A stretch of DNA of 64,000 bases from an uncultured Prevotellaceae bacterium (GCA_900315455.1 OMZE01000024.1:30890-94889), one strand, 5' to 3'. Positions 1-8,279 are shown, counted from the first letter of the stretch. The notes: a model not told the origin generated them from the letters alone. Numbers and translations are program-made.

Positions 1-763
1 TCCCGTAAAATGCCGAGGTGTAGTCAAGGCCTACATTCACAGTGGTTTGATACTGCACCCCCTCGAACACGCCGAAGGCGATGCCCGCCATGAGTCCGTA
101 GAAGACAAGCGTACGTGGCAGGATAGGCTCTTTCGCCCTTCTCGCGATGATGAAGAGCGGCACCATCTTCGCCAGTTCTTCTGTCAGTCCCACGCCGAAG
201 ACAAAGCCCAGCAGGTCGATGGGGAACGGCGACTCCGTGAGTGCATAAAACGGGTTAAACCTGACAAGTCCGAAGATATCCCACACGATAAACACGAAGA
301 AGTGGGTCATAAAGAAGACGGTGATGGTGGTGCGCAGCGTCACCTGTGTCGTCTTAAAGAAATAGTAGAAGAAAAGGCCCCAAATACATGAGAAATAGAG
401 TGCCATGACATAAAACACCCCTATTTCCGGCATGGGCAGCAGGAGCATCAGCGTGGGAAACAGTCCCACAATCGCCAACACAAGGAGGCGTTTGTCTTTC
501 ATCCACTCCTTGTTGACAAGACTGTCTTTCGGCACGATGAGGTCGGAACCGATTTTCTTGAGTTGTTTCCACACCCCTCCGTCATGCCTGACATAGGTAT
601 TCAGACCTCTGCGACGGAGAAAGTGTGCCACGGTATCCTCCTCACCCGTGGCGGCATCCTTTGCCACGTCGTGCCCCACCACAGTGCCCTGGTTGACGTA
701 TTCGGCTACTGTGGCCTCGTCATAAGGCCCATACAATTTCTTGTTTCGGATGATATACAGCAT
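1..763 (-). CDS. PrsW-like intramembrane protease with N-terminal GYF_2-like domain (partial, cut by window edge)
   Basis: An open frame of 254 codons runs from an ATG at 763 off the left end of the window. The first 30 or so residues (MLYIIRNKKLYGPYDEAT...) resemble the short GYF_2-type domain placed ahead of membrane domains in many Bacteroidetes proteins. From about residue 92 the chain is a series of hydrophobic segments. The sequence GLTEELAKMVPLF puts the PrsW-family EExxK motif at E195-E196...K199, and FGVFE ends at E234, matching the second FxxxE motif. The third motif (HxxxD) would lie beyond the edge. PrsW-like proteins are membrane metalloproteases or CPBP-related enzymes that act on membrane substrates. 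The gene lies 18 nt downstream of the TonB-domain gene, so it is probably co-transcribed with it. The family call is fairly firm; the substrate is unknown. Confidence 0.75.
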   Translation of the reverse strand, partial: MLYIIRNKKLYGPYDEATVAEYVNQGTVVGHDVAKDAATGEEDTVAHFLRRRGLNTYVRHDGGVWKQLKKIGSDLIVPKDSLVNKEWMKDKRLLVLAIVGLFPTLMLLLPMPEIGVFYVMALYFSCIWGLFFYYFFKTTQVTLRTTITVFFMTHFFVFIVWDIFGLVRFNPFYALTESPFPIDLLGFVFGVGLTEELAKMVPLFIIARRAKEPILPRTLVFYGLMAGIAFGVFEGVQYQTTVNVGLDYTSAFYG

Positions 764-781
764 GATGATTTCTTCCTCTGA

Positions 782-1969
782 TTACCTGAGTTTATAGGTC
801 ACGGGCACCACCATCCTGGTTCTTACAGGTTGGCCGTTGTGCCTCCCGGGTTTCCAGACCGGCATGGCAATGACAGCCTCTACCGCCTCCCTGTCGAGTA
901 TAGGCGATATGGGTGAGATGACAGCGGGCGAGGATACCGAACCGTCACGCTCCACGACAAACGCCACCACCACCTTTCCCTGGTGTCCAAATTGCTGTTC
1001 CACATCAGGATATTTCGCCGTTTTTGCAATAAACTCCATCATGCCCTTTTCTCCCCCATTGAATTCCGGCATCTCTTCCACCAGGTCATAGACGGTACAG
1101 GAGTCGTCGCCCTCCTTGGGCACAACAATAGGCTTGACAGGTGTCACATAGTCGCTGCCCACCCTCTTTTTGCTAAGGAGCCAGTTTTTTATGCTCGATT
1201 TCATCCAATAATCCATGTCCGCCCTCGGCAGCAAAGTCAACCGGTCGGACGCCAAACCATTGGACAACACCTTGAAATTGAGCGCCACGCCCATAGGCAA
1301 CAGGCACGCCTGGTCGGGCAATGCTTCAACATCACTTTGGCTTACTTTTACAGCGGTCTCCAGGAGTCCTTCGTCGTCGCGTAGGCGTCCATCGATAGCA
1401 TAGAGATATTCTATAAACTCCATATGCTGACTCTCCTTGGGAAATATCGTCGACACGAGGATATCCCTTGCCGTGAGCACCTTGTCCTTGACAAGGTTAT
1501 AGGTAAACAACCGCAGGTCTCTTTCCTCTGCTTTGGCACTGTCGCTCTTCCTCTTCTGTTTCAAGGCATAAAACGAGATGTACTGTCCCTCTACCCCTCC
1601 GAGCACTTGCAGGAAGAGGTCTACATACTGCACCTGGTACCCCTCACCTTCCGGCATGGCATGAATTTCCGTTCCAAAAGATTGGGCATAGGTCTCAAGC
1701 GCGCTCCTTGGAGAAGTCTGCTGACCGTCGAAGAACATCTGACTGAGATAATTCCTCAGTGCAAACACATCTGTACCGGCAACACAAACCGGCCATTCGA
1801 GGTTGGTGTTGAGTAGAGTCACCTGCTGACCTTTCACGAAGAGGCGCTGCTGGATGATATACTCCATGTTGTATTTCATCTCTCCTTTTGCAGCCTTGGC
1901 AGGCATCAGGGGTGCCAAACAAAAGACTGTCATCAGCACCACGAAGAGTATCCTTCTCGTTCTTTCCAT
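782..1969 (-). CDS. Secreted/periplasmic protein with C-terminal TonB domain
   Basis: The start is placed at the ATG at 1969 because it gives a clean signal peptide (MERTRRILFVVLMTVFCLA..., cleavage near PAKA). The frame can be extended to a TTG at 2014, overlapping the upstream gene, but that adds an unlikely hydrophilic leader. The last 90 or so residues form a TonB C-terminal fold, with GKVVVAFVVERDGSVSSPAV, a DREAVEAVIAMPVWKPG segment and the terminal VPVTYKL strand. The 300 residues before it match nothing I recognise. Instead of an N-terminal transmembrane anchor and a proline-rich span, it has a signal peptide. It is therefore probably one of the many Bacteroidetes TonB-box proteins that are not classical energy transducers. 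It lies between the DUF5715 lipoprotein gene and the PrsW-like gene. Confidence 0.8.
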   Translation of the reverse strand: MERTRRILFVVLMTVFCLAPLMPAKAAKGEMKYNMEYIIQQRLFVKGQQVTLLNTNLEWPVCVAGTDVFALRNYLSQMFFDGQQTSPRSALETYAQSFGTEIHAMPEGEGYQVQYVDLFLQVLGGVEGQYISFYALKQKRKSDSAKAEERDLRLFTYNLVKDKVLTARDILVSTIFPKESQHMEFIEYLYAIDGRLRDDEGLLETAVKVSQSDVEALPDQACLLPMGVALNFKVLSNGLASDRLTLLPRADMDYWMKSSIKNWLLSKKRVGSDYVTPVKPIVVPKEGDDSCTVYDLVEEMPEFNGGEKGMMEFIAKTAKYPDVEQQFGHQGKVVVAFVVERDGSVSSPAVISPISPILDREAVEAVIAMPVWKPGRHNGQPVRTRMVVPVTYKLR

Positions 1970-2010
1970 ATTGATCATTATTATTTTATACGCTAAAAGC
2001 CTTAAGCAAT

Positions 2011-2631
2011 TCAAGGTGATACAGTGATATGAAGACAGGTCTGCTTGGTCTCATACCTCACGAAGCACCTGTGGTCTTTCCTCAGTTTATCGAGCACTTC
2101 GCCGAGGAGATACTTCATCTGTGGCTGTGAGGCCTGCTTTCCACCTACATACTTGAACCTGCGATAGGAAAGGTCGAAGGTGGTGGCATGACAGTGGGCG
2201 GAGTTGGCCACGGCATTGCTGTTCACCTTCATCAACTTCCTCACGTCATCCTTCGTTCGCAGCACCGAGGTGACGATAATCTTATACTCTCCCATCTTGT
2301 GCTTCTTCATCGATTTCTGAAACTTCTTCCCGATATCTTTCAAGAGTTTTGCTGCGTCGGGGGTAAGGTATGGCACCGAATGGGTAAGCGGGTCAACGGC
2401 GTAGTATTTGTTTTCTTCTATATGTTTGAGTTTCCGTTTCACACGCCGCAGGTCATCCCTTGTCTCCAACGGCTCGATGCCGTATTGCTGTGCGGCAGCG
2501 AGTTGATGGGGATTGTTGTCATTAAACCGGAAAGGCCAGTTCTCCGGCACTGCCTCCCTATGGCTTGCGCAAGCACAAAGGAACAGACAGACTATCGCAA
2601 CAATGATTCTGAAAAGCGGTTTAGCAATCAT
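2011..2631 (-). CDS. DUF5715-type lipoprotein, M15 peptidase-like
   Basis: A 206-aa protein with a lipoprotein signal (MIAKPLFRIIVAIVCLFLCACAS, lipobox cysteine near residue 20), so probably anchored in the envelope. The C-terminal half carries NSAHCHATTFDLSY, fitting the Ser-x-His-(6)-Asp zinc signature of VanY/M15-type D,D-peptidases, and a later CLHITV that could give the second zinc histidine. The preceding IIVTSVLRT matches the arginine-containing strand of that fold. A role in trimming peptidoglycan cross-links or stem peptides is inferred; the family is labelled DUF5715 in Bacteroidetes. The next gene begins within about 40 nt. A Bacteroidetes-type -7 box lies just upstream. Confidence 0.75.
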   Translation of the reverse strand: MIAKPLFRIIVAIVCLFLCACASHREAVPENWPFRFNDNNPHQLAAAQQYGIEPLETRDDLRRVKRKLKHIEENKYYAVDPLTHSVPYLTPDAAKLLKDIGKKFQKSMKKHKMGEYKIIVTSVLRTKDDVRKLMKVNSNAVANSAHCHATTFDLSYRRFKYVGGKQASQPQMKYLLGEVLDKLRKDHRCFVRYETKQTCLHITVSP

Positions 2632-2650
2632 ACAATAAGTATTTCCCTTG

Positions 2651-2658
2651 CAAAGATA
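2651..2658 (-). promoter_or_regulatory. -7 promoter element for the DUF5715 operon
   Basis: The plus strand reads CAAAGATA, which is TATCTTTG on the minus strand, a perfect TAnnTTTG Bacteroidetes -7 box about 20 nt before the DUF5715 start codon. A weak TTTC-like -33 element lies about 20 bp further upstream. The box also forms the edge of the 170-bp tandem repeat. Confidence 0.6.
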
Positions 2659-2990
2659 CGATTAAGTGAGCGGAATGCGAAAGAAAAGACGAAGTTTTTT
2701 CTTTCCATTCCCGAACGAGAGTATCTTCGGCGAAGCCAAAGGTACGAATAAGCGAGCGCAATGCAAAATAAAATAATATTTTATTTTCATTGCCGAGCGT
2801 GAGTACCTTCGACCGAAGGTCAAAGATACGATTAAGTGAGCGGAATGCGAAAGAAAAGACGAAGTTTTTTCTTTCCATTCCCGAACGAGAGTATCTTCGG
2901 CGAAGCCAAAGATACGAATAAGCGAACGTAGTGCAAAACAAAATAAATTATATTTTCATTGCCGAGCGAGAGTATCTTCGACCGAAGGTC
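2652..2990. repeat. Two tandem copies of a 170-bp intergenic repeat
   Basis: The block beginning AAAGATACGATTAAGTGAGC at 2652 starts again at 2822, and a third truncated start is seen at 2991. The copies are nearly identical over their first 90 bp and drift more in the A/T-rich second half. Each unit is itself two related half-units of about 85 bp, the second beginning AAAGGTACGAATAAGCGAGC. Every half-unit begins with the complement of a TAnnTTTG-like box. No open frame is credible; together with the heptamer run this fills the 570-bp gap between divergent genes. Confidence 0.85.
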
Positions 2991-3010
2991 AAAGGAACGG
3001 TAAAGCACGA

Positions 3011-3052
3011 TAAACCTCAAACCTTAAACCTCAAACCTTAAACCTTAAACCA
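3011..3052. repeat. Heptamer tandem repeat (T/C)AAACCT x6
   Basis: Six consecutive 7-bp units alternate between TAAACCT and CAAACCT. The run lies about 65 bp upstream of the candidate -7 box of the next plus-strand gene. Confidence 0.9.
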
Positions 3053-3116
3053 CAATATTCTTCTTCTAATTTTTGTTAATTTTCGGAAAAAGAGTATATG
3101 ATTGGCGGAAAATCCC

Positions 3117-3124
3117 TATATTTG
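3117..3124 (+). promoter_or_regulatory. -7 promoter element (TATATTTG)
   Basis: A perfect TAnnTTTG box about 77 nt upstream of the ATG at 3201. No well-spaced TTTG -33 element is visible. The position argues against the TTG start at 3102, which would lie upstream of the transcript. Confidence 0.5.
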
Positions 3125-3200
3125 TAAGTTTGATAGCGCAAACACCGTGCTTTCAGGCTCAACCTACATCTATTCTATATCTTTCGTAAAACCATCTATC

Positions 3201-3596
3201 ATGACCTATCCAGTCTTTAACCATATCCGCCACCTTGCCCTTGCTCTCATGCTGGGACTGTCTGCTGAAGCGATGGGACAAACTGTTGCATCCGTAACCG
3301 ACGACCATTCCGCTGCCGAAGGCATCACTCATCTCTCATTAAAGATGCTGCGTGGCGATGCCAACAACGACGGGCATATCAATATCTCCGACGTGACGGT
3401 GCTCATCGTCAAGATTCTCGGGCAAGAACCCCAAAACTTCTATTTTTCCAATGCCGACACCGATGGCAATGGTCTTATCAACATCACCGATGTGGCCAAT
3501 ATCATCAACATCATCCTCTATGGTGCCCCCGACACCGACGACCCCAGACTCCCGACCGACGACCCAGAAGGCGGCAACCCTGGAGATGGCATATAA
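3201..3596 (+). CDS. Short secreted protein with a type I dockerin-like domain
   Basis: From the ATG at 3201 the product is 131 aa: a signal peptide (MTYPVFNHIRHLALALML..., cleavage after AMGQ or nearby), a short linker, a dockerin-like domain and an acidic, proline/glycine-rich tail. The dockerin has two calcium-loop repeats, GDANNDGHINISDVTVLI and NADTDGNGLINITDVANII, with Asp/Asn at the usual EF-hand-like positions. The frame is open upstream to a TTG at 3102, but the -7 box at 3117 makes that start unlikely. Dockerins usually dock to cohesins; in Prevotella they occur without a known cellulosome, so the partner is unknown. Two other proteins in this window end in the same domain. Confidence 0.75.
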   Translation: MTYPVFNHIRHLALALMLGLSAEAMGQTVASVTDDHSAAEGITHLSLKMLRGDANNDGHINISDVTVLIVKILGQEPQNFYFSNADTDGNGLINITDVANIINIILYGAPDTDDPRLPTDDPEGGNPGDGI

Positions 3597-3712
3597 TGCC
3601 CCAAAGCGCCTAAGAACCCCTACAACCTAAGGCCCCCAAGGATCCCAAAGGCCCCTAGCACCCCAAAGACCCTAATACCAATCACTAATAACAATCAATA
3701 AGTTCTACTCTA
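3597..3712 (+). other. C-rich intergenic stretch
   Basis: This short gap is full of irregular CCCC/AAAG/CCTA blocks and has no open frame, clear hairpin or promoter. It reads like a degenerate short-unit repeat between the dockerin gene and the next secreted protein. Confidence 0.4.
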
Positions 3713-4600
3713 ATGAAACAAACTACTATTATGTCTTTCCTGTTGGCCCTGTTTGCCCTGAGCGCCATGGCCGACTCGAAAGAAACAGTCACTGTGAACG
3801 GCTCGGTAGTCAATAAGTTTGCTACCTCCATCACCTTCGATGGTGACAATGTCACCCTCACCTACGATGACGGTACTTCTCAGACCACCGACATGGAAAC
3901 CACATCCATCGCCTTCAACTATGTGGCAGTGTTCAGCGATGCCGCCGGGTTCTCCAACGTAGAGACAGTGAAGACCTTCGGTGAACGTACCCTCGCCGTA
4001 GAGGTGAACCGCTCGGTAAAGACCGGACAGTGGAACACCATCTGCCTGCCCTTCGACATGTCGGCCGACGACATCGCCGCCGTCTTCGGCGACGGCACAA
4101 AGGTGGCACAGTTGGAGAGTGCCAGCGAGAGCAACATCAACTTTGCCAGCACCACGAAGATGGTGGCTGGCCGTCCCTACATCATCTATCCCTCGCAAGA
4201 CCTGAGCAGTTTCACCCTCGAGGCAGCCTTGGTGAAGAACTTTGCCGAGGGGTCCACAGCAAGCGCTGAGACCTTCGACTTCATCGGCACCATCGACGCC
4301 GTAGTGCCTACCGGCAACGTCTATTACCTTGCCAACGGCAACAAGGTGAAGCGCCTCTCCTCGGGCAGCACCATCAAGGCCCTCCACGCCTACCTGCTCT
4401 TCACCGCCGGGGGCAGCACCAATGTCAGCACCTTCTCCATCGACGGTGTGGGCACCGGCATCGCCTCCACGCTGCTCGATGAAACGGCGGGCGACATGCC
4501 CATCTACACCATCAGCGGTGTGTATGTGGGCAACGACATCAGCCGTCTGCCACAGGGCATCTATATCGTCAACGGAAAGAAACTTATCGTGAACCGCTAA
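3713..4600 (+). CDS. Secreted protein with C-terminal sorting-like tail
   Basis: A 295-aa protein beginning MKQTTIMSFLLALFALSAMA, a clear signal peptide. The body is beta-rich with no catalytic signature I recognise. The segment TGQWNTICLPFDMS is a phrase that recurs in Prevotella secreted and LRR proteins. The last 35 residues (IYTISGVYVGN...LPQGIYIVNGKKL) match the short type A-like C-terminal sorting domain of type IX secretion cargo, also seen at the end of the LRR proteins near 13 and 19 kb and the protein at 40-42 kb. It is probably exported to the surface or outside. The next gene follows after 12 nt, so the pair looks co-transcribed. Function unknown. Confidence 0.7.
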   Translation: MKQTTIMSFLLALFALSAMADSKETVTVNGSVVNKFATSITFDGDNVTLTYDDGTSQTTDMETTSIAFNYVAVFSDAAGFSNVETVKTFGERTLAVEVNRSVKTGQWNTICLPFDMSADDIAAVFGDGTKVAQLESASESNINFASTTKMVAGRPYIIYPSQDLSSFTLEAALVKNFAEGSTASAETFDFIGTIDAVVPTGNVYYLANGNKVKRLSSGSTIKALHAYLLFTAGGSTNVSTFSIDGVGTGIASTLLDETAGDMPIYTISGVYVGNDISRLPQGIYIVNGKKLIVNR

Positions 4601-4612
4601 TCCCGAGAAGCC

Positions 4613-4822
4613 ATGAGAAAGACATTCCTCTCCGCCACTATGGCAAGCCTCGTCTACAAGGCTCCCGAGACCACCGTTCACCCCGCTGTCACCGAAGCCA
4701 TCCTCGGCGACTTCTCCATCACCATCGACGGCACCCCCTCTCCCATCACCTTCGATGAAGAAGAGGAAGGCGATGGCGAAGACATCGCCACCAACGCTCA
4801 CAAACTATGGGACATAGACTAA
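4613..4822 (+). CDS. Small conserved protein, divergent member of the YxAPxT...LWD family
   Basis: A 69-aa acidic product 12 nt after the preceding gene. After a short N-terminus it reads YKAPETTVHPAVTEAILG, then FDEEEEGDGED and the end KLWDID. This order (Y-x-A-P-x-T, then E-x-I-L, then FDE, then LWD) matches the two 59-aa proteins at 12.8 and 20.0 kb. By that alignment the ATG at 4640 (MASLVYKAP...) is an alternative start. There is no signal peptide. The neighbours are again a protein with a sorting-like tail upstream and a secreted multidomain protein downstream. Function unknown; family membership rests on a short motif and is tentative. Confidence 0.55.
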   Translation: MRKTFLSATMASLVYKAPETTVHPAVTEAILGDFSITIDGTPSPITFDEEEEGDGEDIATNAHKLWDID

Positions 4823-4863
4823 TACCCGGCAGCATGACACTCACCTACAAAACAAGCAACAAC

Positions 4864-7740
4864 ATGAAAAGATATACCTTATCATATATAATCATCACGC
4901 TCCTTACCCTGACGGGCATGAGCACTCACGCCCAGACCTCTTGGAATTTCAATACCCTCAGTGATGCCGACGCCACCCTGCTCGCTGACGACGACAGCGG
5001 CAACTGGCTGCACGACACCAGCAGCAACAACCGGTGGTGCTACATCAAGGCGCTCTCCGCTCAGCCTCTCATGGCCAACGGCAGCGAACTGGCATGGGGC
5101 GAGGGCCTGCTGTTCTCGTGTAATGCCAACAGCAGCGGCAACCTGCGTATCGACATCAAGAACAAGCGGGGTTGGATAGGTGGCTCAGGAGCCGCCATCA
5201 CCATCCCCAACCTCAAGAAAGGACAGGTGGTGACCTTCGAGTACAAGACTTCCAGCAGCGGAACAGCCCGCGGCATCACCCCTACCAACCTCAGCGGCAC
5301 CACCGGCTGCGATGCCTCCACCGACCAACAGACCGCCAGAGGCACGGTGGCAGCCAATGGCGACGTGGTGCTCACCCCCACCGGAGCCATATATTTCTAC
5401 TCCCTCACCGTGAGCGAGGTGCCCAGCGGTGCCACAGTCATACCCGGTGCCGGCACCGACCTGTATGAGGATGTCAGCGCCAATACCGTGGCACGCAACC
5501 TCTACGCCAACCAGATGCTCGTGCAACTCTACAACGGCGAGGTGAAGGTCTACGACACCGCCACCCTCCAGGCGGTGGATGTAGACAAGGCGGCGTCGAA
5601 GGTCACCATCACACCAAAGAACGGCACGCCCGACGTGTATTACGGTACGGTAGCAAACATCTCGTTCTCGAAGGCAGAGGATACCGGCAACGACCCCATC
5701 ATCACCAACAACGGCGTGGAAATCACCGAAGCAAGGGGATGGCTGGAGTCGGCCTACGTGAAATGGACCCCCTATCAGGGTGCCACGTCGTATGCCGTCT
5801 ACGTGAAGGGCGGACAGTTCAGCGACTACACGAAAATCGACAATATGCTCGTGCGCGACTACGGCACCTACGGCCGTGCCGACATGGTGGGCTTGCGCGC
5901 CGCCGACAACTATGCGTTCAAGGTGGTGCCCATCATCAGCGACAACGAGGACGCCACGCTCGCCAGTACCGCCGAGGCCATCGAGGTAAGGAACTACAGC
6001 CGTGCGGGCTTTGCCCACAAGGGCTACAGCGGTGTAGGAGCCTATAACGACGACGGCACGCTGAAGAGCGGTGCCCGCGTGTTCTATGTGACGAAGAACA
6101 CCGCGAAGACCATCCAGTGCGACGTGAAGACGAGCAGCAGCGGCACCACCTCGTGCACCGGCATCCAGGCCATTATCGACGCCTACCAGAAAGGCTACGA
6201 CACCACCCCCATCGCCTTCCGCGTCATCGGTCTGCTGGAAGCCGACGACATCGACTATTTCAGCAGTTCTGCCATGGGTCTCCAACTGAAGGGGAAGAAT
6301 GCCTACAGCGAGATGAACATCACCATCGAGGGCATCGGCGAGGACGCCACGCTGCGTGGCTTCGGCTTCAACGTGCGCAACTGCAAGGGTGTAGAGATAC
6401 GCAACATCGCTATCATGCGCTTCATGGAGGATGGCATTTCGCTCGATACCGACAACTCCAATATCTGGCTCCACAACATCGACTTCTTCTATGGTAAGCC
6501 CGGCAGCGCTGCCGACCAGAAAAAAGGCGACGGCACTATCGACATGAAAGATAACTCCAAATACGTGAGCGTGAGTTACTGCCACTACTGGGACTCCGGA
6601 AAGAGCGGCCTGGCTGGCATGAAGAGCGAGAGCGGCCCCAACTACACCAGTTTCGACCACAACTGGTTCGACCATAGCGACTCCCGCCATCCACGCGTGC
6701 GCACGTTGAGCGTACACGTGTGGAACAACTATTTCGACAACGTGGGAAAATACGGTGTGGGAGCAACAATGGGCTCGAGCGTGTTTGTAGAGAACAACTT
6801 CTTCCTCAAGACGAAGAAGCCCATCCTCTCGTCACTGCAGGGCACCGATGGTTTGGGCAGCGGCACCTTCTCGGGTGAAAACGGCGGCATGGTAAAGGCC
6901 TACGGCAACTCCTTCGACCGCACGGCCCCCCATTTCAGTTACTACACCCAAAACGCCCCCTCGTCGAAAGGCTACGATGCCTACGAGACGACCTCACGCG
7001 ATGAGCAGGTGCCCGCCTCAGAGGTGACACTTGTGGGCGGCACTACGTACAACAACTTCGACACCGACGCATCGGTGATGTACGACTATACCCCCGACCT
7101 CGCTGTCGACGTGCCTGCCGTGGTGACAGGATGGTGGGGTGCCGGACGCATGAACCACGGCGACATCAACTATACCTTCTCCGACAATATTGGCGATGAT
7201 GACGCCGACTCTGCCATCGACCCGACCCTCAATGCGCTTATCGACAGTTACACCTCGTCGCTCAAGGGCATCTTCGGTGGCGAGACCATCAGCGGCGGTG
7301 GTGGCGACAATCCCGGAGGTGGTGATGAGCCGGGAGGTGGCGATGAACCGGGAGGCAACACCATCAATGCCGACCAGGAGTGCACGTTTAATGCCGATGG
7401 AGGCACAAACGCCCTGTTCAACATCTCGGGCAACACCTCCAACAGCAAAGGCACGGCCGTGGTGAATGGAGAGACACTCGAATGGTGCCTGAAGTTGGAA
7501 AAAAACACATCGGTGACGTTCACGCTCGACAAGGCAATGACCCTCATACTCGTATTCGGCAGTGAAGACAACAAGTACACCATCAAGGTGGATGACGTGA
7601 AGAAGACCGGCACGTCCGACAGCGGCACCACACCCGGACAGGGCACGCTCACGGTCGCCCTGGATGCCGGCCCACACACGCTCACCAAGGCCGACACCGG
7701 CAACCTCTTCTACATCGGACTGAAGTCTATTGAAAATTGA
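4864..7740 (+). CDS. Secreted multidomain pectate lyase, PL1 family
   Basis: The start is the ATG at 4864, giving the signal peptide MKRYTLSYIIITLLTLTGMS; the frame extends to 4807 but without sense. The 958-aa product has an N-terminal beta-sandwich region (residues 20-200), a middle Fn3-like region, and a PL1 parallel beta-helix from about 380 to 800. The helix carries FDHNWFDHSDSRHPRVR near residues 597-613, matching the conserved WxDH strand and the RxPxxR catalytic motif of pectate lyases. A glycine/proline/aspartate linker (GGGDEPGGGDEPGG, about 811-833) leads to a C-terminal beta-sandwich module of about 125 aa, probably a carbohydrate-binding module. It cleaves de-esterified homogalacturonan by beta-elimination. 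It has neither a dockerin nor the sorting-like tail of its neighbours. The last codons (ATT GAA AAT TGA) lie within a short-repeat tract. Confidence 0.88.
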   Translation: MKRYTLSYIIITLLTLTGMSTHAQTSWNFNTLSDADATLLADDDSGNWLHDTSSNNRWCYIKALSAQPLMANGSELAWGEGLLFSCNANSSGNLRIDIKNKRGWIGGSGAAITIPNLKKGQVVTFEYKTSSSGTARGITPTNLSGTTGCDASTDQQTARGTVAANGDVVLTPTGAIYFYSLTVSEVPSGATVIPGAGTDLYEDVSANTVARNLYANQMLVQLYNGEVKVYDTATLQAVDVDKAASKVTITPKNGTPDVYYGTVANISFSKAEDTGNDPIITNNGVEITEARGWLESAYVKWTPYQGATSYAVYVKGGQFSDYTKIDNMLVRDYGTYGRADMVGLRAADNYAFKVVPIISDNEDATLASTAEAIEVRNYSRAGFAHKGYSGVGAYNDDGTLKSGARVFYVTKNTAKTIQCDVKTSSSGTTSCTGIQAIIDAYQKGYDTTPIAFRVIGLLEADDIDYFSSSAMGLQLKGKNAYSEMNITIEGIGEDATLRGFGFNVRNCKGVEIRNIAIMRFMEDGISLDTDNSNIWLHNIDFFYGKPGSAADQKKGDGTIDMKDNSKYVSVSYCHYWDSGKSGLAGMKSESGPNYTSFDHNWFDHSDSRHPRVRTLSVHVWNNYFDNVGKYGVGATMGSSVFVENNFFLKTKKPILSSLQGTDGLGSGTFSGENGGMVKAYGNSFDRTAPHFSYYTQNAPSSKGYDAYETTSRDEQVPASEVTLVGGTTYNNFDTDASVMYDYTPDLAVDVPAVVTGWWGAGRMNHGDINYTFSDNIGDDDADSAIDPTLNALIDSYTSSLKGIFGGETISGGGGDNPGGGDEPGGGDEPGGNTINADQECTFNADGGTNALFNISGNTSNSKGTAVVNGETLEWCLKLEKNTSVTFTLDKAMTLILVFGSEDNKYTIKVDDVKKTGTSDSGTTPGQGTLTVALDAGPHTLTKADTGNLFYIGLKSIEN

Positions 7741-7797
7741 AGATTGAAAATTGAAAATTGAAGATTGAAAATTGAAAATTGAAAATTGAAAATTGAA
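7731..7797 (+). repeat. ATTGAAAATTGA decamer-type tandem repeat
   Basis: About seven head-to-tail units of GAAAATTGAA/GAAGATTGAA begin inside the pectate lyase stop region and run into the intergenic space. Shorter runs of the same unit follow or precede other genes (10036-10068, 10124-10141, 12604-12630, 19867-19889, 22045-22066). Confidence 0.85.
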
Positions 7798-7800
7798 GAC

Positions 7801-7846
7801 AACACAGAGACACGGAGAACCATTGTGATTTCCGTGTCTCTGTGTT
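7801..7846 (+). terminator. Perfect 16-bp inverted repeat, likely bidirectional terminator
   Basis: AACACAGAGACACGGA at 7801-7816 is exactly complementary to 7831-7846, with a 14-nt loop. It is the first hairpin after the pectate lyase. The T-tract is weak. The same ACACAGAG arms recur at 23.7 kb. The rest of the gap up to 8528 holds an integrase remnant, an inverted-repeat arm and promoter repeats. Confidence 0.6.
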
Positions 7847-7961
7847 TCTGTATTGTTAACATTATTGTGCCGAGTTGGCCGATTCGGCTTCGTTTTTCAC
7901 TTTTAGACATCCGTGCTTCCTTGGCGGTGCCATCTACAGTGCCATCTATTTGCAAAAACAT

Positions 7962-8174
7962 TCAGATACCCATATCCGCCACCGAGGCGATGAGGTCGTA
8001 GTCGTGGTGCAACTGGGTGATATACGTCCCGATGCTGTTAGGGCTCCTTGCCATGAGCGACGCCAGCGCATTGATGTTGGCCCCGGGAGTGGAGAGGTAA
8101 GCCATGGCAAAGGAGTGACGCATGTTGTAGCACGACAACTCCGCAATATTGATGAGAGGCCGCTGCTGACGCGT
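7962..8174 (-). pseudogene. Remnant of a tyrosine recombinase (integrase) C-terminus
   Basis: On the minus strand a 71-codon frame with no start codon, closed upstream by an in-frame TGA at 8175-8177, reads ...INIAELSCYNMRHSFAMAY and ends LIASVADMGI. The YNMRHSFA block corresponds to the HxLRHxFA motif that carries the second catalytic arginine, and SPNSIGTYITQ about 20 residues later gives the spacing expected for the catalytic tyrosine. Only the last third of an integrase is present. I read it as the scar of an integrated element whose remaining parts are gone or lie elsewhere. Alternative: chance similarity, judged less likely because the spacing fits. Confidence 0.6.
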
Positions 8175-8191
8175 TCAACGGTTGCGACGCT

Positions 8192-8279
8192 CAACAAGTA
8201 ATAACAACAGCAAATCGTTTCTTTAACGAACACGAATTAACCGAATCTACACGAATAAGTATTGATAATCATTCGTGTA
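8192..8279 (+). repeat. Left arm of an 88-bp inverted repeat flanking the AmmeMemoRadiSam genes
   Basis: Positions 8192-8235 match the reverse complement of 11232-11275 with one mismatch, and 8236-8279 match the reverse complement of 11154-11197 exactly. The right arm differs only by a 34-bp insertion between these two blocks. The arm contains a smaller hairpin (CACGAAT...ATTCGTG). Confidence 0.85.

Noticed and set aside
2621-3020. Overlapping minus-strand frames reading LRSLNRIFDLRSKVLTLGNEN
   Set aside because: Translations of the 170-bp tandem repeat; the apparent protein repeat only reflects the DNA repeat.
5185-6717. 510-codon minus-strand frame opposite the pectate lyase
   Set aside because: The plus strand carries the PL1 motifs; the antisense translation is alanine/valine/glycine/histidine-rich with no domain.
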